Below, piece by piece: positions 9,681 to 21,362 of a stretch of 64,000 bases of DNA. Position 1 is the first letter of the stretch, and each line of letters starts with the position of its first letter. The notes under the pieces are model-generated. The model had not been told where the DNA came from. It saw only the letters and a program-made list of their open reading frames with translations, and searched no databases. A program made the translations under genes and the position numbers. Origin of the DNA: Posidonia oceanica (lineage: Eukaryota; Streptophyta; Magnoliopsida; Alismatales; Posidoniaceae); the NCBI GenBank assembly GCA_037176725.1, contig JAZBRS010000039.1:26758001-26822000 (forward strand), read 5' to 3'.

Positions 9681-12600
9681 TGCTGATTCTGCTGCTGAAA
9701 TTGCCGACTGTTCTGCTGTTGAGGCTGCTGACTGCTTTACTGCTGAGGCATTCTGCTCTGCTGCTGCTGATGCTCCCCCCTCTGGGTCTTCTAGTATGCT
9801 CGTGGAGGATACGCCGGACTGGCGGCTGATCCGGTTACTGCCGCTCGATGCATTGCTCAGGTGAGGCATGGGTTGCACAAACCACCTAGACCCACCTTCA
9901 GGTTGAAGAGTGATGAGCTCATCTGGTCTAGGGGAGTCCGGCACTGCTGAGTCTTCTAGGACCATGATAGAAGCATGGTCCTCTTGCAGAGGAGGATCCG
10001 TGACTACGGCTTTCCCTTTCCTTTCTGCAGCTTGATGCTCTGCCAGGTCTTCTGTTATCGACTTGATCTGTTCTTGATAGAGTAGCTCTAAGTTGGACAT
10101 CCAAGAGTCGACCTGGGCTTCTATCGCCGCTCCTTCTTCCTCGTCTGAGGGGGAGTCGACGTAGTAGGCGCCGGGGGCCTGCGGCACTGGCCCGGCTGCA
10201 AGATGGATCGCTGCCCTTGGAGTCTGCACGATCTGGTTCACGGGCGCGTCTGCTGGTGGCAGTTCTGATGTAGGAGGCCCAAATAGACAGGCCAGCAGTG
10301 CTGCTAATGGATAAGCTTCCAGGGTCACTGCGGAAAAGTAAACAGGGGTGCTCTTCAGAGGGCTCAAGGGTCCGGAGAGTGTAGTGCTCAGTTGGCCTTT
10401 TGTATCAGGCCGTAACTGAGAGAGCGCAGCCTCTGACGCCATAGGGTCTTGCCATGAGAGCTGCTGCAGGTCGTCAGGAGAATGCGGAGCGGACTGCGCC
10501 AGCTGCATTCCTGAAGATGATGCTGAGGGAGCGGGCTGGGCCACGCTGCCGACTGAGTTGATGGACTGCCCCTCCAGAGATGGGGGCAGTGGCACTGATG
10601 TGTCTGTGACCACTGGTAGCATGCTTGGTTCTGCCAAGAGGAGTGTCTCTGACTCCTGCACTGCTGCTGTCTGATCTTGAGGAGCTGATGTGGCTACTTG
10701 AGTCTGCCACAGGGCCTGCTGAGCTGCCTGCTGTTTCTGCCAGAGGGAGAGCTAAATAAACTGACTGTGGGGCCTCTGCTCTGACCACTGTTTCTGCTGA
10801 GCTGATTGGGGCTGCCTCTGTTGCATCAGACTGCTCCTCATTCGAGTAGTAGTCCTCAATACACACCCAATCCTCTGCCGGCGCTGTTGCTTGGTAGTCG
10901 GTTGATCCCAGAATTCCTGCACTGGTAAAGTTAGTGAGGTCTCTGGGAATGGCTTGTGCATGATCTCTGAGCTGGAAGTAGTGATCTTCGTTGAGCTTTG
11001 GTTCGTAGCCGAGACCTTCAGATTTCCTTCACTCCACTGCTACGATCGGCTCTGCGATCCCTTGGCCGTGACGCCCGAGTGGCGTACCCTTTATGTAACC
11101 CCACCTGTGACATACATTCTCAACCATTCGAAAGGGGTTGCTGTGAACGGTCAAGGAGTTGACACGTTCAAGATCAGGAACGAAGTTAACTGACTCACAC
11201 CGATTAACGCGATATAGGGCTTCAGAAGTCTCGGGGTCAAACGGGATAGATTGCGAAGACACGGGAGAGACTGCTTCAATCTGCTCCTTCTCAAAGTTCT
11301 CCACCATGACGACAATGACATCGTCGCCACGACGGTACTTTATCATTCGATGGAGGGTCGAAGGAAGGACCTGATGCTTGTGAAGCCAAGGGCGCCCAAG
11401 CAGAAGATTGAAGTTGGGCTTCAAGTCGACGACATAGAATTCTACGTCGAAGACGACCGGACCGATAGCCAGAGGGATAATCAGAATCCCTAGAGCGTCA
11501 TGGTGAGTGTTGTCAAAAGCAGTCATTCCCTTCACGGCTGGCGTGATATCCTCGGCTTTGAATCCGAGCTTGGTTGCTGTACACAAGGGGCAGACATTAA
11601 GGCCTGACCCGTTATCAACCAGCGTTAGGGGAATGCGAAAGCTTTTGAACTGCACCGTGACGAATAGGGGCTGGTTGTGATTAATCCCTGCCGGAGGCAG
11701 CTCATCACTCGTAAAAGAGATGACCTGGGGCTCCGCGATTAACCCAACCATGCTCTTCAAGGCAGAAGGCTCAATGGACTGGGACACACGAGCAGCCTGG
11801 AACACACGAAGAAAAGCCTCGCGGTGTTCAACAGAAGTGTGGATCAAATCCCAGATGGAGATGTCGGCTTTAACCTTCTTAAGCTGGGAAGTTAGGTCTG
11901 CTTTAGGTTGGCTTCTCCTAACAGCTGGAGGGGTGATTCTAGCAGGTTCTACAGGGGTAGTGGCAGGAAGCTGGGTTACTACAGGCTGGCTAGGGGCTTG
12001 GCTTGCTATGGGCTGATCTGGGGTTGGATTTGCCGAGGGTTGGCCCGAGGGTGGGGATATAATAGGTCCAGGGTGAGTTGGCCTAATTGCCGGTGCTGGG
12101 GGCCTATAGACCCTCCCCGATCGCGTTACTTCCGCGCACATTTCTGTGGCGTAGCTGTAAGGGACGCGATGGGTGTCCAGGGTCAGGTTAATGACGATTG
12201 GAGCATGTGCTGCGAGCACAGGAGGGGTTACAGGGGGACCTATAGGATGCTGAGGTCTATCTAGTGGGTATGGTTGTTGGGGTGGGAAGGCTGGGGCAGG
12301 TTGAGGTTTGCCTAGAAGGTGTGGCTGAGGCTGCCCTAAAAGGTGAATGGGAGAACTAGGCTGGGCTCTAGCTAATAGGTGTACAGGGGATTGAGCCTGA
12401 GGGAGCATGGTGGGAGGCGCGAGAGGGCGCTCCGGCCTGGCACGCGGTCGGATCAAATGGATTCCCGACTCGGAGCCGGCAACTGCCGCCAAATAGAGAC
12501 TGACTGGGAAAGGCTCAGAGATGTCAGAGATAAGATCAGAGGGGTCCACTACAGAAGTAGCAGGCCCAGAGGGAAAGACAGAGTGGACGCCTGAGGTTCC

Positions 12601-14047
12601 CGCCCCTCCCGGATAAGAGTGTTCCGGTAGAGGTTGGCGGACGATGCCAGAATGCGGGGGAATAGCTGGAGATGCAGATGCATGAGTGCGTGCTTGAGTG
12701 GACGCCTCGTGTGTGTTGATCACAATCGTTTCCGATTCGATCAGGTCCTGAATTGCGTTCTGCAAGGAGAAGCAATTATCCGTCGAATGCCCGACGCTTC
12801 GATGGAAATTGCAGAAGAGGTCCGGCCTAAACCAATGCAGCAGAGGGCTTGGCGGCGGACGAACCTCCGGGAACTTCAGGAGCGATGCCACCTTCGGCAA
12901 GATGACCGTGAGTGGTTCCACCAGTGGGGTGAAATTCCTCCTCTCAGCGGGTGGTCTTCTTTGCCTTGGGTTTGAGCCTTGCTGGACCGGTGCGGCAGGA
13001 TAGACCGGTCTAGCGGTGGTAGTGATCTGCGGTGTGTGCGGGATCCTAGGTGCAGGAGCGTACACCATCTGAGCTGGGGCAGGCCGAGACGGCAAGCGAA
13101 CAGGCACAGCAGGAGAATCGACGAATGCAACAGCTGGTTTCGGCGAATCCTTCCTCTTCGGGCGGTTGTTGTTGCTGCCGCTGTTGTTGTTGTTGAAGGC
13201 GCTGCTGTTGGCACTGTTGCTGCTTATCGCTGCCTGCTTAGCGAACGCAGAGAGAGCCGGGAAGTTGCCACTCCGCAAAGAACTCTCTACGCGCGCTCCA
13301 GCTCTGATGAGTGCCGCGAAAGTAGTGACTGGCTGAATGCTAAGCAGAGCCCCGAGAGACGGCTGCGCCCCTTTGATAACAATCTCGATAGATTCCTCGT
13401 CAGAGTGTCTATCTCGAACCTGAGAGGCAAGGGCGCGCCAGCGGCCGACATACTCCCCGAACGGCTCGCCAGAGTTCTGCTTGATGGCGATCAAGTCCGC
13501 CCTCTTTGGGACAAGATCGAGGTTGAAGGAGTATTGCTCCAGGAACGCCTGACTGAGGTCGTTCCAAGTCTTGATGGCTGACATATCGAGTGATGTGAAC
13601 CACTTGAGTGCCGGCCCGGTCAAACTCTTCTGGAACAAGCGGATCAGCAACCTCTCGTCAGCCTGAAGCTGAGCAAGATCACCGCAATACGCCTTCAGGT
13701 GTGCTACGGGGCAGCCCCTACCATTATACTTCTCGAAGTCTGGGATTTTGAACTTCGGAGGGAGTACCGCCTCTGGAAAGCAAGAGAGGTCTCGGAATTG
13801 GTAGGTCTGGTGCTCGGTACCCTGCACTAGTCGTAGTGCCTTCTCCAAGACGTCCATCCGATTATTGATGGGGTCTGGAATTGCTGCAGTAGGAGAGGGA
13901 TCAGCAGGGGTAGTGAGCACATACGCCGAATGGGTCGCACCTAAGTGCTCCTCCGGATCTACCATAGCGTCGCCTGGTGGAGCAACGGGATGGCCGGCGT
14001 ATCCGTGCTGGGGAACAGTGTATGCAGGAGTGTATGCAGGATGCTGG
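9681..14047 (-). pseudogene. Gag-protease-linker of element A, 5'-truncated by insertion of B
   Basis: Read leftward from 14047, this covers gag from the His/Pro/Tyr-rich segment before the gag domain, the gag (Retrotrans_gag type) domain at about 13250-13780, a CxxH...GH....C knuckle near 12770-12830, the retropepsin-like DNGS motif near 11605-11616, the G-patch region to about 11040, and the acidic linker with the SDEEQ and DSPSDEEEG patches. Defects: CGA to TGA at 11029-11031, and a small deletion near 10660-10700 that shifts the frame relative to B. The first roughly 260 gag codons are separated from this part by B and are not visible. Confidence 0.88.
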
Positions 14048-15408
14048 TGTTGACACCCCATCTTGGCAGGCCCGGACCCTTGGAGCCCTCTTGGTGATTG
14101 CTGGATCGAACCCCAACCAAACCCTAACCCTAATCCTCCTCTTTACCCTCCAAAAACAGCCTGTTTTGACCCGGACCTTTACCCCCCTTCCCGACCTCAA
14201 AACCTAACCAAAATCCATAGAAAAACCCACCACTATCCACTCAACAAACCTACCCAAAGACCTAGGAATTTCCAAACCCAACCCATCCTTGAAAACCCTA
14301 GAAAACTTAGGAGAAACTACCCTTTTTCTACACCTTGAAACCCCTCCAAAACCTCCTTAGAATCGAACCAAAACTTCAGACCCAAGACTTCAAATCCTAG
14401 ACTACCCACTCACCAATTCTCACCCCATTCCAAGACCATTAAGACCCTCTTTCACCCAAATTATCCTTTTCTCTCTCCGGGATTATCATTTTCTCTCTCC
14501 TCTCTCTCTCCTGATTATCATCTCTCTTTTCATCCCTTTCTCATCCTTTTTCTGGTCTGGCTGTGGGCCCCCTCTGTGCTTCTATCCTTCCTCTATCCTA
14601 TCCCTATTTTTACTTTATTTTTACCCCTTTTTCTGAATTTTAAAAATCGTTTTCTTCCAACCTATCCCTTTTCCTTTTATCTCCCTCTTTTTCCATTTCT
14701 TTCCTCCTTCTCTTTTCCTTTCCTCTCTTTTGCAAAAATCCACAAAAACCCATAAAAATCTGCAAAACCTCAAAACATAAAACAAACAAATCAGTACCCT
14801 AAGAAAAACAATTAAAAAATGTTAAACAAGCAATTAACAACTTAAACTTAACTTAAGCAAGCTAAAAAGAAAACCAAACATGCAAACTAAAAAATGCAAA
14901 ACAAATCGAAAGAAAACACTGAAAAATCAAGGAAAAAGCTAAAATAAAATCAAAACCCACCAAAAATAAAAACCCCACTAAAAGAATTAAAAAACAAACC
15001 CAAAAAGAAGAATTAAAAAATCAAATACTAAAACAAGTAATTAAAGAAGGCAAAAGACCTAACTTAATAAACATAAGAAAAACAAGTTAAAACTTAAAAA
15101 AGAAAAGAAAAACACATCTGAAGAGACTTAAAAAACACCCTATCAAACCAGAAAAATCCAACTAAAAACTTCAAGAAAAATCAATAAATAAAAATCCAAA
15201 TATAACTTAAAAGACTTAAAAGAAAGAAACCCTAAGAAGACTACAACTTTAAAATCTAAAACCAACCATAAATTAACACGAAATAAATCCTAAAAAATCC
15301 TAATCAATATTCTAAATGTCCAACAAGGGAAATACAATTTTTAAAACAATTTTAAAAAAAGGTTTAACAAACATTTAATCAAGTGAAAATCAACTAAAAA
15401 CAAAACCA

Positions 15409-15425
15409 AAACCCTAAAACCCTAA
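15409..15425 (+). promoter_or_regulatory. Tandem telobox-like motifs AAACCCTAA
   Basis: Two overlapping AAACCCTAA words in the LTR, with another at 15227-15235 and AAACCCTAACCCTAA near 14120. In plants this word is known as the telobox and is bound by TRB-type proteins. A counterpart exists in the C LTR at 29572-29580. Any effect on this element is an inference. Confidence 0.5.
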
Positions 15426-17638
15426 TTAAGCCCAAAACACAATAATCAACTCTAAATGGCCATTAAAAATCTTAATTGAAATCTTAAACTACAGCACAAC
15501 TCTTCTAATATCTTTATTTATTTTTGGTTTATTTTTACCAATTTTATTTCCCCTTCTTGCCCCCTTCTTTCTTTCTTAATTCCCTTCTTTCTTTCTTACT
15601 TTTCCTTACTGGGCTCAATCTGGCCCGTTTCTTCTTTTTTTTTTCTTTTTTTCTTTTTTTCTCAGCCCGCACGGTCCGGCCCACACCTCCCTTCTCCTCC
15701 TTCTTCTTCCTTCTTCCCCTGCATTTTTTTTCTTTCCACCGATTCTCCCGCGAGCTGCAGCAACAGCCTTCTCTCCATTGTTCAAATTCAAGCTTCAATC
15801 CAATCGTCTACAGCAGCTCGCCGCCTCCTCCTATCTTAGCTTCTTTTCCGGAGGCATTGAATGACCGGTCGCCTCGCCGACGCCCGTCGCTTCTGCTGCA
15901 GTGCCGCCGGTGGATTTCAAAAAGTTTCCAACGCGCCAGCAGCCAACCTCCTCCGGATAAAAAGCCTCCCGTCCATCCTTTCAAGGAGGGCACTAAAAAA
16001 AAAAAAGAAAAACAATCAGTGAGCAAGCAAGCAAGGAGAGACCACCAGCAAACCAGAGAGCAATTCCACCTTCTTCCCACCTGTGCGACCCTCCTCCTTC
16101 TCCTCTTCACCTCCCAATTTCCAGAGAGAAAAGGGCAGTGAGAGTAGAGCTTGAGGAAGTTCTGGGCATCCCGGAGAAGAACCCAGATCCCACGCCATTT
16201 CCCACTCCTCAGAACCTCTCCCATTCCTTCCCAAATCCAGGGAACTCTCCTCTTCCATTACCAGCTAACCTACACCCTTCCTGGCCTTCACCCTTCTCCC
16301 AATTCCTTCCCCAAAACTCACCTAGCACCCAGCCTCCGTCTCCTGCCATCCCACGGCCATTCCACCACCTAAAACCTCCCAGAATCACCCTCTGAAGCCA
16401 ACTGCCACTGACCTGTAACCCATTTCCCAATTCCCTCCTCCAGAATCAACAGCCTCCTCCCAAACTACACCTAGCCACTCGCCAGACATCCACCTTTCCA
16501 GAGCCTCCGACAGCAAACCAAACCATCCACCACAGACCTTAAAGTCCACTTCAAACACCTAAGTCTCCCTCAGACCAAAAATCGACCCAGCTCTCAAACT
16601 TCCTCCATACGCTCCAGAAGACCAAGCTAACCACCCAGAACCCTTCCCCAGACCTCCAGCAACCTCCCGGAGGGTCCCATCCGAGCCGACGTGCAGCAAA
16701 CAACTCCCCCGACCTCCGGCTGCCTCTGTGAACCCACGACCAGCCAGATCTTCCGCCGGTCTTCGCAACAGCTGTCCAACCATCCAGGAAGCTCCGGAGG
16801 GTCGCTCTGAGTCGATCCCAGTCCCCGTGAGCCACCAGCATCCTCTGCAGCAACCGGACGACGAGCTCCGACCACCTCCGACACTGCCGAGGTCGGGAGC
16901 GCCTTCCGGACGTTAACACAGGTACCACTCGCTTCCCCCTCTCTCTGTCCTCCTCCTGCTGCTTCTCCGCCAGTTAGAACCAAGCTCCGAGCCTCCTGGA
17001 CGCCACAACAGCTCGCCGGACAGGCCTCCTTCTCCGGCGTCGGCTGCTCTTCCTCCGGACACTCCGGCCAACAGAGCGAGCTCCGGACCATTCCCAGAGC
17101 TCCGGACGATCGCCGACGTCGTTCTCCGCCCTCCCGCGCATCCTCAGCCTCCCCTGTCGGCGGTGACGAGTACTGCCGGCGCTCTGCTACAGTACTCGTC
17201 GCCGTCGACCAGTTACTGTGCTTTTATTTTATTCTGGCTAAAGTTTTTAAGTAAATATTGCATATCTGTCCTAAGTTTTTTCATTTTTACATTCCAGTCC
17301 TTATTTCATTTAATCTGCTTTGTTCTTAATTTAAAACTATGCTAAATTGCTGTCTTTGTTTATGGTTTTCAGCATTTGCAAGTGGGTCCATTTACTGTGC
17401 TGTGCTGTTTTAATATTTTGTATTTTAGTCCTCCTGTTTTCAATTTTTGCACTTAGGTCCTGCACTTAATCAATTCATTTATTTACTTGCATTTTACCAT
17501 ACTGCATTGCATTCCAAGTCCTTGCATTTTACTGTTTTTGTATTTAGGTCCCATGCACTGTAGAACTTGGGGTCTATTTTCTTATTTTGCATACTGCATT
17601 GCACTTTTGCCCTTCTGATTTTGCATTTTTGCAGTTAA

Positions 17639-17655
17639 GTCCATTTTAAATGGAC
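17639..17655 (+). other. Conserved palindrome GTCCATTT-T-AAATGGAC in the LTR
   Basis: Perfect 8-bp arms around one base. It is identical in the other LTRs at 31589-31605, 52439-52455 and 63506-63522, although the two LTR families have diverged around it. CAGTAACTGTGCTGCATGCA follows in all copies. Confidence 0.7.
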
Positions 17656-18939
17656 AGTAACTGTGCTGCATGCATTTTAGCTTATTACATTGCATTTTTG
17701 ACCCTGTATTTTCCAAAAATTGCACTGTGGTCCTGTTATTTAATTTTCAGAGCATGTTTTCCATACTAAATTGCATTTTTAGTCCCTGCATGATTTCAAA
17801 ATTACACATAGGTCCTTGCATGTTTTAAAAAAAATCATGTGAAAAGACCATTTTGCCCCTAGGTTGCATTTTAGCTCCTATGCCTACCAAATTTCATGCA
17901 GACCTCTCACTAGTACCCCCAGACTCCCCGGAACCTTGTTTTCTGGAAAAATTGCATTTTAGACCCTAGTTCTTTTCAAAATTGCACTCTGACTTCCTTT
18001 TGTTTTCAAAACCTCTTTTAATGCGTACTTTCTTTTCAAAACAACTTTCTGAGCCCAGTTTTTTGCCAAATAGACCTCTGTCTTCCCCTGTTTTCTGGAA
18101 AATTTGCGTTTTTAGCCCCTTTCTCTTTTAAAATGCTTTCTGAACTCCTGGCTTTTCCCAGTTTCTTATCATTGCTTTTTCTTGCTTTTCCATGCATCCT
18201 GCACTCATCTAGTCTTGCATTTTAGCATCTTCTTGCACACACCAAGCACTTTTAGCTCCCCTCCACTTGGGAGAACCTTTTTGCACATCCCTAGGACCTC
18301 CTGAACACCTAGATCTGTTCTTCTCCCCTGTTCTGGCCCTTCTGCCTTGAAACTGCGATACCTTTCAATCCAGCCGTTGGATCTTCTCAAGTAGGCTGCC
18401 CAGGCGACCGCAGCGAAGCGTTCTTCAGCATGGATCAGACAGATTTCAGATTAGGCTCCCGGATTTCCAGGTATGTCCTCCTGAACCCTTGCATTGCATT
18501 TGCATACCATTTGCACAGTTTTATTTGTTTTCGCTTTCTGTCTCTTTGAGCATGTAGAATAGGGTCTCCCCTTTCTGCTTGTATCTTCAAATCTCCGTTT
18601 CGCGTATTCCTGAGTGTTTTGTGTTGTGTTTTCCCTGGATTTGCAACTTAATGTGACTTTCTTCCCCCTTTTCTACGATCCGATCGCATCGCGAGCTTTG
18701 GGCAGCATGCGAGACACACCGTGGAACGGATTAGTGGGAAACAGTCGCAAAGAGGTGGTAATCCCCCCGTTTGCACACTCTCCCCTCGGTAGGTCTTCAC
18801 ACCTACCCTGAGTGGTCCTAAACGACGTCTGTTCTCACACACGCGTTGTTTTGCCTCCCCTTTGGCATCTTCTGATCTTTTTCTGCATTCTTGCATTCGC
18901 ATGGCTTTTCCGAGGTTTTTGCTTCGCTGTTTTGGCACC

Positions 18940-19320
18940 GTTCCGCGTGCCCGCCTTTGTTTTGGCATCGTTTTGCGTGCCATTCTGTTTTCTCGTCTTG
19001 TTTTGCGTGGTTTCCTGCTCTCTTGCCTTGTTTTGTGCGCCGCCTTGTTTTCTCGCTCGTTTTGCATGCCGGCTTTATTCTTTCGCTCCGTTTTGCGTGC
19101 CATTCTGTTTTCTCGTCTCGTTTTGCGTGGTTTCCTGCTCTCTTGCCTTGTTTTGTGCGCCGCCTTGTTTTCTCGCTCGTTTTGCATGCTGGTTTTATTC
19201 TTTCGCTCCGTTTTGCGTGCCATTCTGTTTTCTCGTCTCGTTTTGCGTGGTTTCCTGCTCTCTTGCCTTGTTTTGTGCGCCGCCTTATTTTCTCGCTTGT
19301 TTTGCGTGCCGGTTTCGCTC
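18940..19320 (+). repeat. B LTR 120-bp tandem repeat built from about 30-bp monomers
   Basis: The line TTTTGCGTGCCATTCTG then TTTTCTCGTCTCG recurs with an exact 120-bp period (for example 19081 and 19201). Each 120-bp unit is four related monomers centred on CGTTTTGCGTGC. Because the period is a multiple of three and the monomer lacks stops, several frames stay open for 180-210 codons; these are not genes. Confidence 0.92.
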
Positions 19321-19626
19321 CTTTGCATCATTTTGCGTGCCTTTCTCGTTTCTCGCCTAGTTTTGCGTGTTTTACGCCGTTTTCCCTTGCATGTCGACCA
19401 CACTGCATGGTTTTCTCGCTGCTTTGTTTTCTCGCTTGCATTTGCATATAGGGCTGTGATGCTTACTGTTTGGAGTTCTCACGAGCTAGGTTTCGCCTAA
19501 TTCGGAACACGGACAGCGTAGCTGAGCATTTAGAGAGCACGTTTACTTCCTTGCCTTGTTTCTTCCCACTTAGAGCACACCTTGAGCATTCATTTAGGCA
19601 TTTATAGGCACATAGGCATTCAATCC

Positions 19627-19728
19627 TGCATTTCCCTGCGTATGCGAGCGTAAGCCTAGAAAGACCGATTCTTGGGCGTGTCGGGGGTGCCTAACACCTT
19701 CCCCGCGCGTAACAGGAGTCCTTACCCT
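19627..19728 (+). promoter_or_regulatory. Block in the 3' part of the LTR conserved between LTR families
   Basis: About 100 bp nearly identical to C (33448-33550 and 54450-54552), while flanking LTR sequence is diverged. It includes CGGGGGTGCCTAACACC with a GGTG/CACC stem and GCGTAACAGGAGTCC then TTACCC with a GTAA/TTAC stem. Its place near the 3' end of the LTR suggests an R or U5 RNA element, for example the transcript end or leader; this is inferred. Confidence 0.6.
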
Positions 19729-19900
19729 GTCTTTTGGCCTGCAATGACCGTACTGCCCTCATCCTAGGCTAGAGTCATCTCATTTGCATTTGTTTGCATT
19801 TGTTTTCCTTTGCATTGCTTTGCTTTGCATTTATTGCTCGGTTTTGCACGTTAATTCACGCATTACCCCGGTTTTCCTCGTCTTCCATTAATAGACATGG

Positions 19901-19911
19901 TGGCGACTCTG
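19901..19911 (+). other. PBS-like word TGGCGACTCTG inside the LTR
   Basis: Repeats the first 11 nt of the real primer binding site about 130 nt upstream of it, inside the LTR, preceded by ...AATAGACATGG. The C LTRs carry the same feature as TGGCGACTCCG at 33722-33732 and 54724-54734. It may be a relic of an earlier LTR end. Confidence 0.65.
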
Positions 19912-20029
19912 ATTTGTCTTATCTTTCCTTTTTCTCCTCGATTTTAAGTGTTTTCGAGTTGAGCCTCTTCCTCGGATCCCAATTGCCGCTGGATAATAGC
20001 GAGCCTGGTTCCGATCGGGATCGCTACAG

Positions 20030-20047
20030 TGGCGACTCTGCTGGGGA
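20030..20047 (+). promoter_or_regulatory. Primer binding site of B (tRNA-Arg)
   Basis: TGGCGACTCTGCTGGGGA, one base after the LTR end. It is complementary to the CCA end of a plant tRNA-Arg with one mismatch, as known for Ogre elements. The same 18 nt are found in C at 33898-33915. Confidence 0.88.
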
Positions 20048-21362
20048 AGTAGACTAGACTCCGGCTTTCGTTTCCGGCTTTTTGCTCGCTTGTTTTGCAG
20101 CTTTGCCTGCCTTGTGTGCCTTCTTCGCCTGTTTTGCTCGCTTTTCTGTGCAAACTCCTAGCAAGTCGCTTCGTGGCTACTTTGCTTAGGTTTTTGCACC
20201 TCTTTTGTCTCGGTTCGCGCTTTCCTTTGCTTGGCTTTGCTCCTTTGCTTGTTTATTTACTTACTGTCTTGCTTATGCCCCTATTTCTTTTACAGTCTGC
20301 TTACTTTTACCTTGCTTTACCTTACTTGCTTATTATTGCTTTAATTCTTGCGCATTACATGTCTACATACTTTGTTTGGCTAAAATACATGCTTTTTGAA
20401 CGTTGAATGCTTCTTTTACACTCTTGCTATGCCACTACACACGCACATACTATGCTTACATGCCTTTTGACTTGATGAATGTTTCTTTTTCACCATCGTA
20501 TTCACAAACACTCGCACATGCCATGAACTTGCCTTTTGCTTTGTTGTATGATGGTTGCTTGCCATTTTGACTGATTTTCTTCCCTTTTGCACTTGCCATG
20601 CTTAGGATAGTAGAGACTTGTCTGCTTCCCCCATGGTTAACTAAAAAATGCAAGTAAAAAGAACTTCTAGGGGCAACTAGAGACTACGAACAATCCTTCA
20701 CTCCCTTTGGTTAATAAAATGTGCAAGATAAAAAACTCTAATCATTTTGCATAAGCATCATATAGGGCATGCATTCTTCTCCTCTGAGTCCACCTACTAG
20801 TCTGCGAAGGACGGTCCCGGCCTCTTGTTCCACTGCTTTGGGCATGGCATAAGTTGGTCGGTCCGTCCCCTCCTTGTCTGGGGGTCGTGTCGGTGTTAGT
20901 AGAGGGTACCACCCACGCTTTGGCGGGGTAGAGGCCACCAACGCACCACCCTGTCATTACCTGAGCTTTGGGCCGGGAGTTAGACAGGGGACCTACTTTT
21001 TCTGACCTGAGTTGGTGACCCGTACATCCAGGGATACCCGGAGTAGACAGCCTCGCTAGGAAACACCAGTTAGGTAAGGGGGCATACTAGAAAGCATGCA
21101 TATCATTCATGCCACTTAACTAACTCATTTGCATCCATCTTTTAGTTTCTAACCCTAATTTCCTTCTGTTGTGTCAGCGTGATCGGTAAGCGAGTTTCCC
21201 TTTGCCAAGAGCTCGAGTATCGACCCTCGTTGACGCCCTTTTTGCGACTTAGTTTGCGACCATTCCCCTTCCGAGCTATCCGCACTTGCGACGATAGCTC
21301 CTCTTAGGATGCACCGCTTGAATACCCGTCGCAGCCCAGTTCTCACGCGCTCTAGGTCAGCG
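20048..21362 (+). other. Element B 5' leader with a conserved block and a candidate 104-nt intron
   Basis: No gene supported. Nucleotides about 20690-21073 are very similar to C 34550-34931, including CACGCTTTGGCGGGGTAGAG-like text, and look constrained. A donor AG|GTAAGG at 21073/21074 and an acceptor after a pyrimidine-rich TTCCTTCTG...TGTCAG ending at 21177 define a 104-nt intron candidate. C has AG|GTGAGG at 34931/34932 and TTTAACAG ending at 35035, also 104 nt. A packaging or translation role is possible but not shown. Confidence 0.6.

Larger units (their letters stand above)
1..14047 (-). mobile_element. Element A: Tat/Ogre-like Ty3/gypsy retrotransposon, 3' part, interrupted by element B
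   Basis: Read on the minus strand from 14047 to 1 the order is: 3' two-thirds of gag, protease, G-patch, acidic linker, integrase core and C-terminus, spacer, ORF3, repeat arrays, polypurine tract, 3' LTR. RT and both RNase H domains are missing. The left LTR is cut by the window edge and the right side is cut inside gag by B at 14047/14048. The missing 5' part of A should lie beyond 64000, after the 3' LTR of B. A carries three premature stops and a frameshift, more than B, which fits its being the outermost and oldest element. Confidence 0.9.
14048..20028 (+). mobile_element. Element B 5' LTR (5981 bp)
   Basis: Starts TGTTGACACCCCATCTTGG and ends GGGATCGCTACA, immediately followed by G and the primer binding site. 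TG...CA ends and the matching start of the 3' LTR at 59915 fix the boundaries. Landmarks: telomere-like repeats (about 14118-14132 and 15409-15425), an A-rich tract (about 14730-15480), a pyrimidine-rich tract (15540-15760), a recurring GCATTTTAG.CC theme with about 50-70-bp spacing (17220-18230), a 120-bp tandem repeat (about 18940-19320) and a strongly conserved block (19627-19728). Open frames across it are repeat-derived. Confidence 0.92.

Noticed and set aside
14118..14132. Interstitial telomere tract
   Set aside because: Only two or three AACCCTA units, repeated at the same place in every LTR copy; part of the LTR, not a telomere relic.
18812..19500. Several overlapping open frames of 180-210 codons, rich in Cys, Phe and Leu, in the B LTR
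   Set aside because: They follow the 30/120-bp stop-free tandem repeat, which keeps several frames open at once; no domain and no independent conservation of a protein.
20030..20047. Possible tRNA gene fragment
   Set aside because: Only the 18 nt complementary to the tRNA 3' end are present, directly after the LTR; this is a primer binding site.
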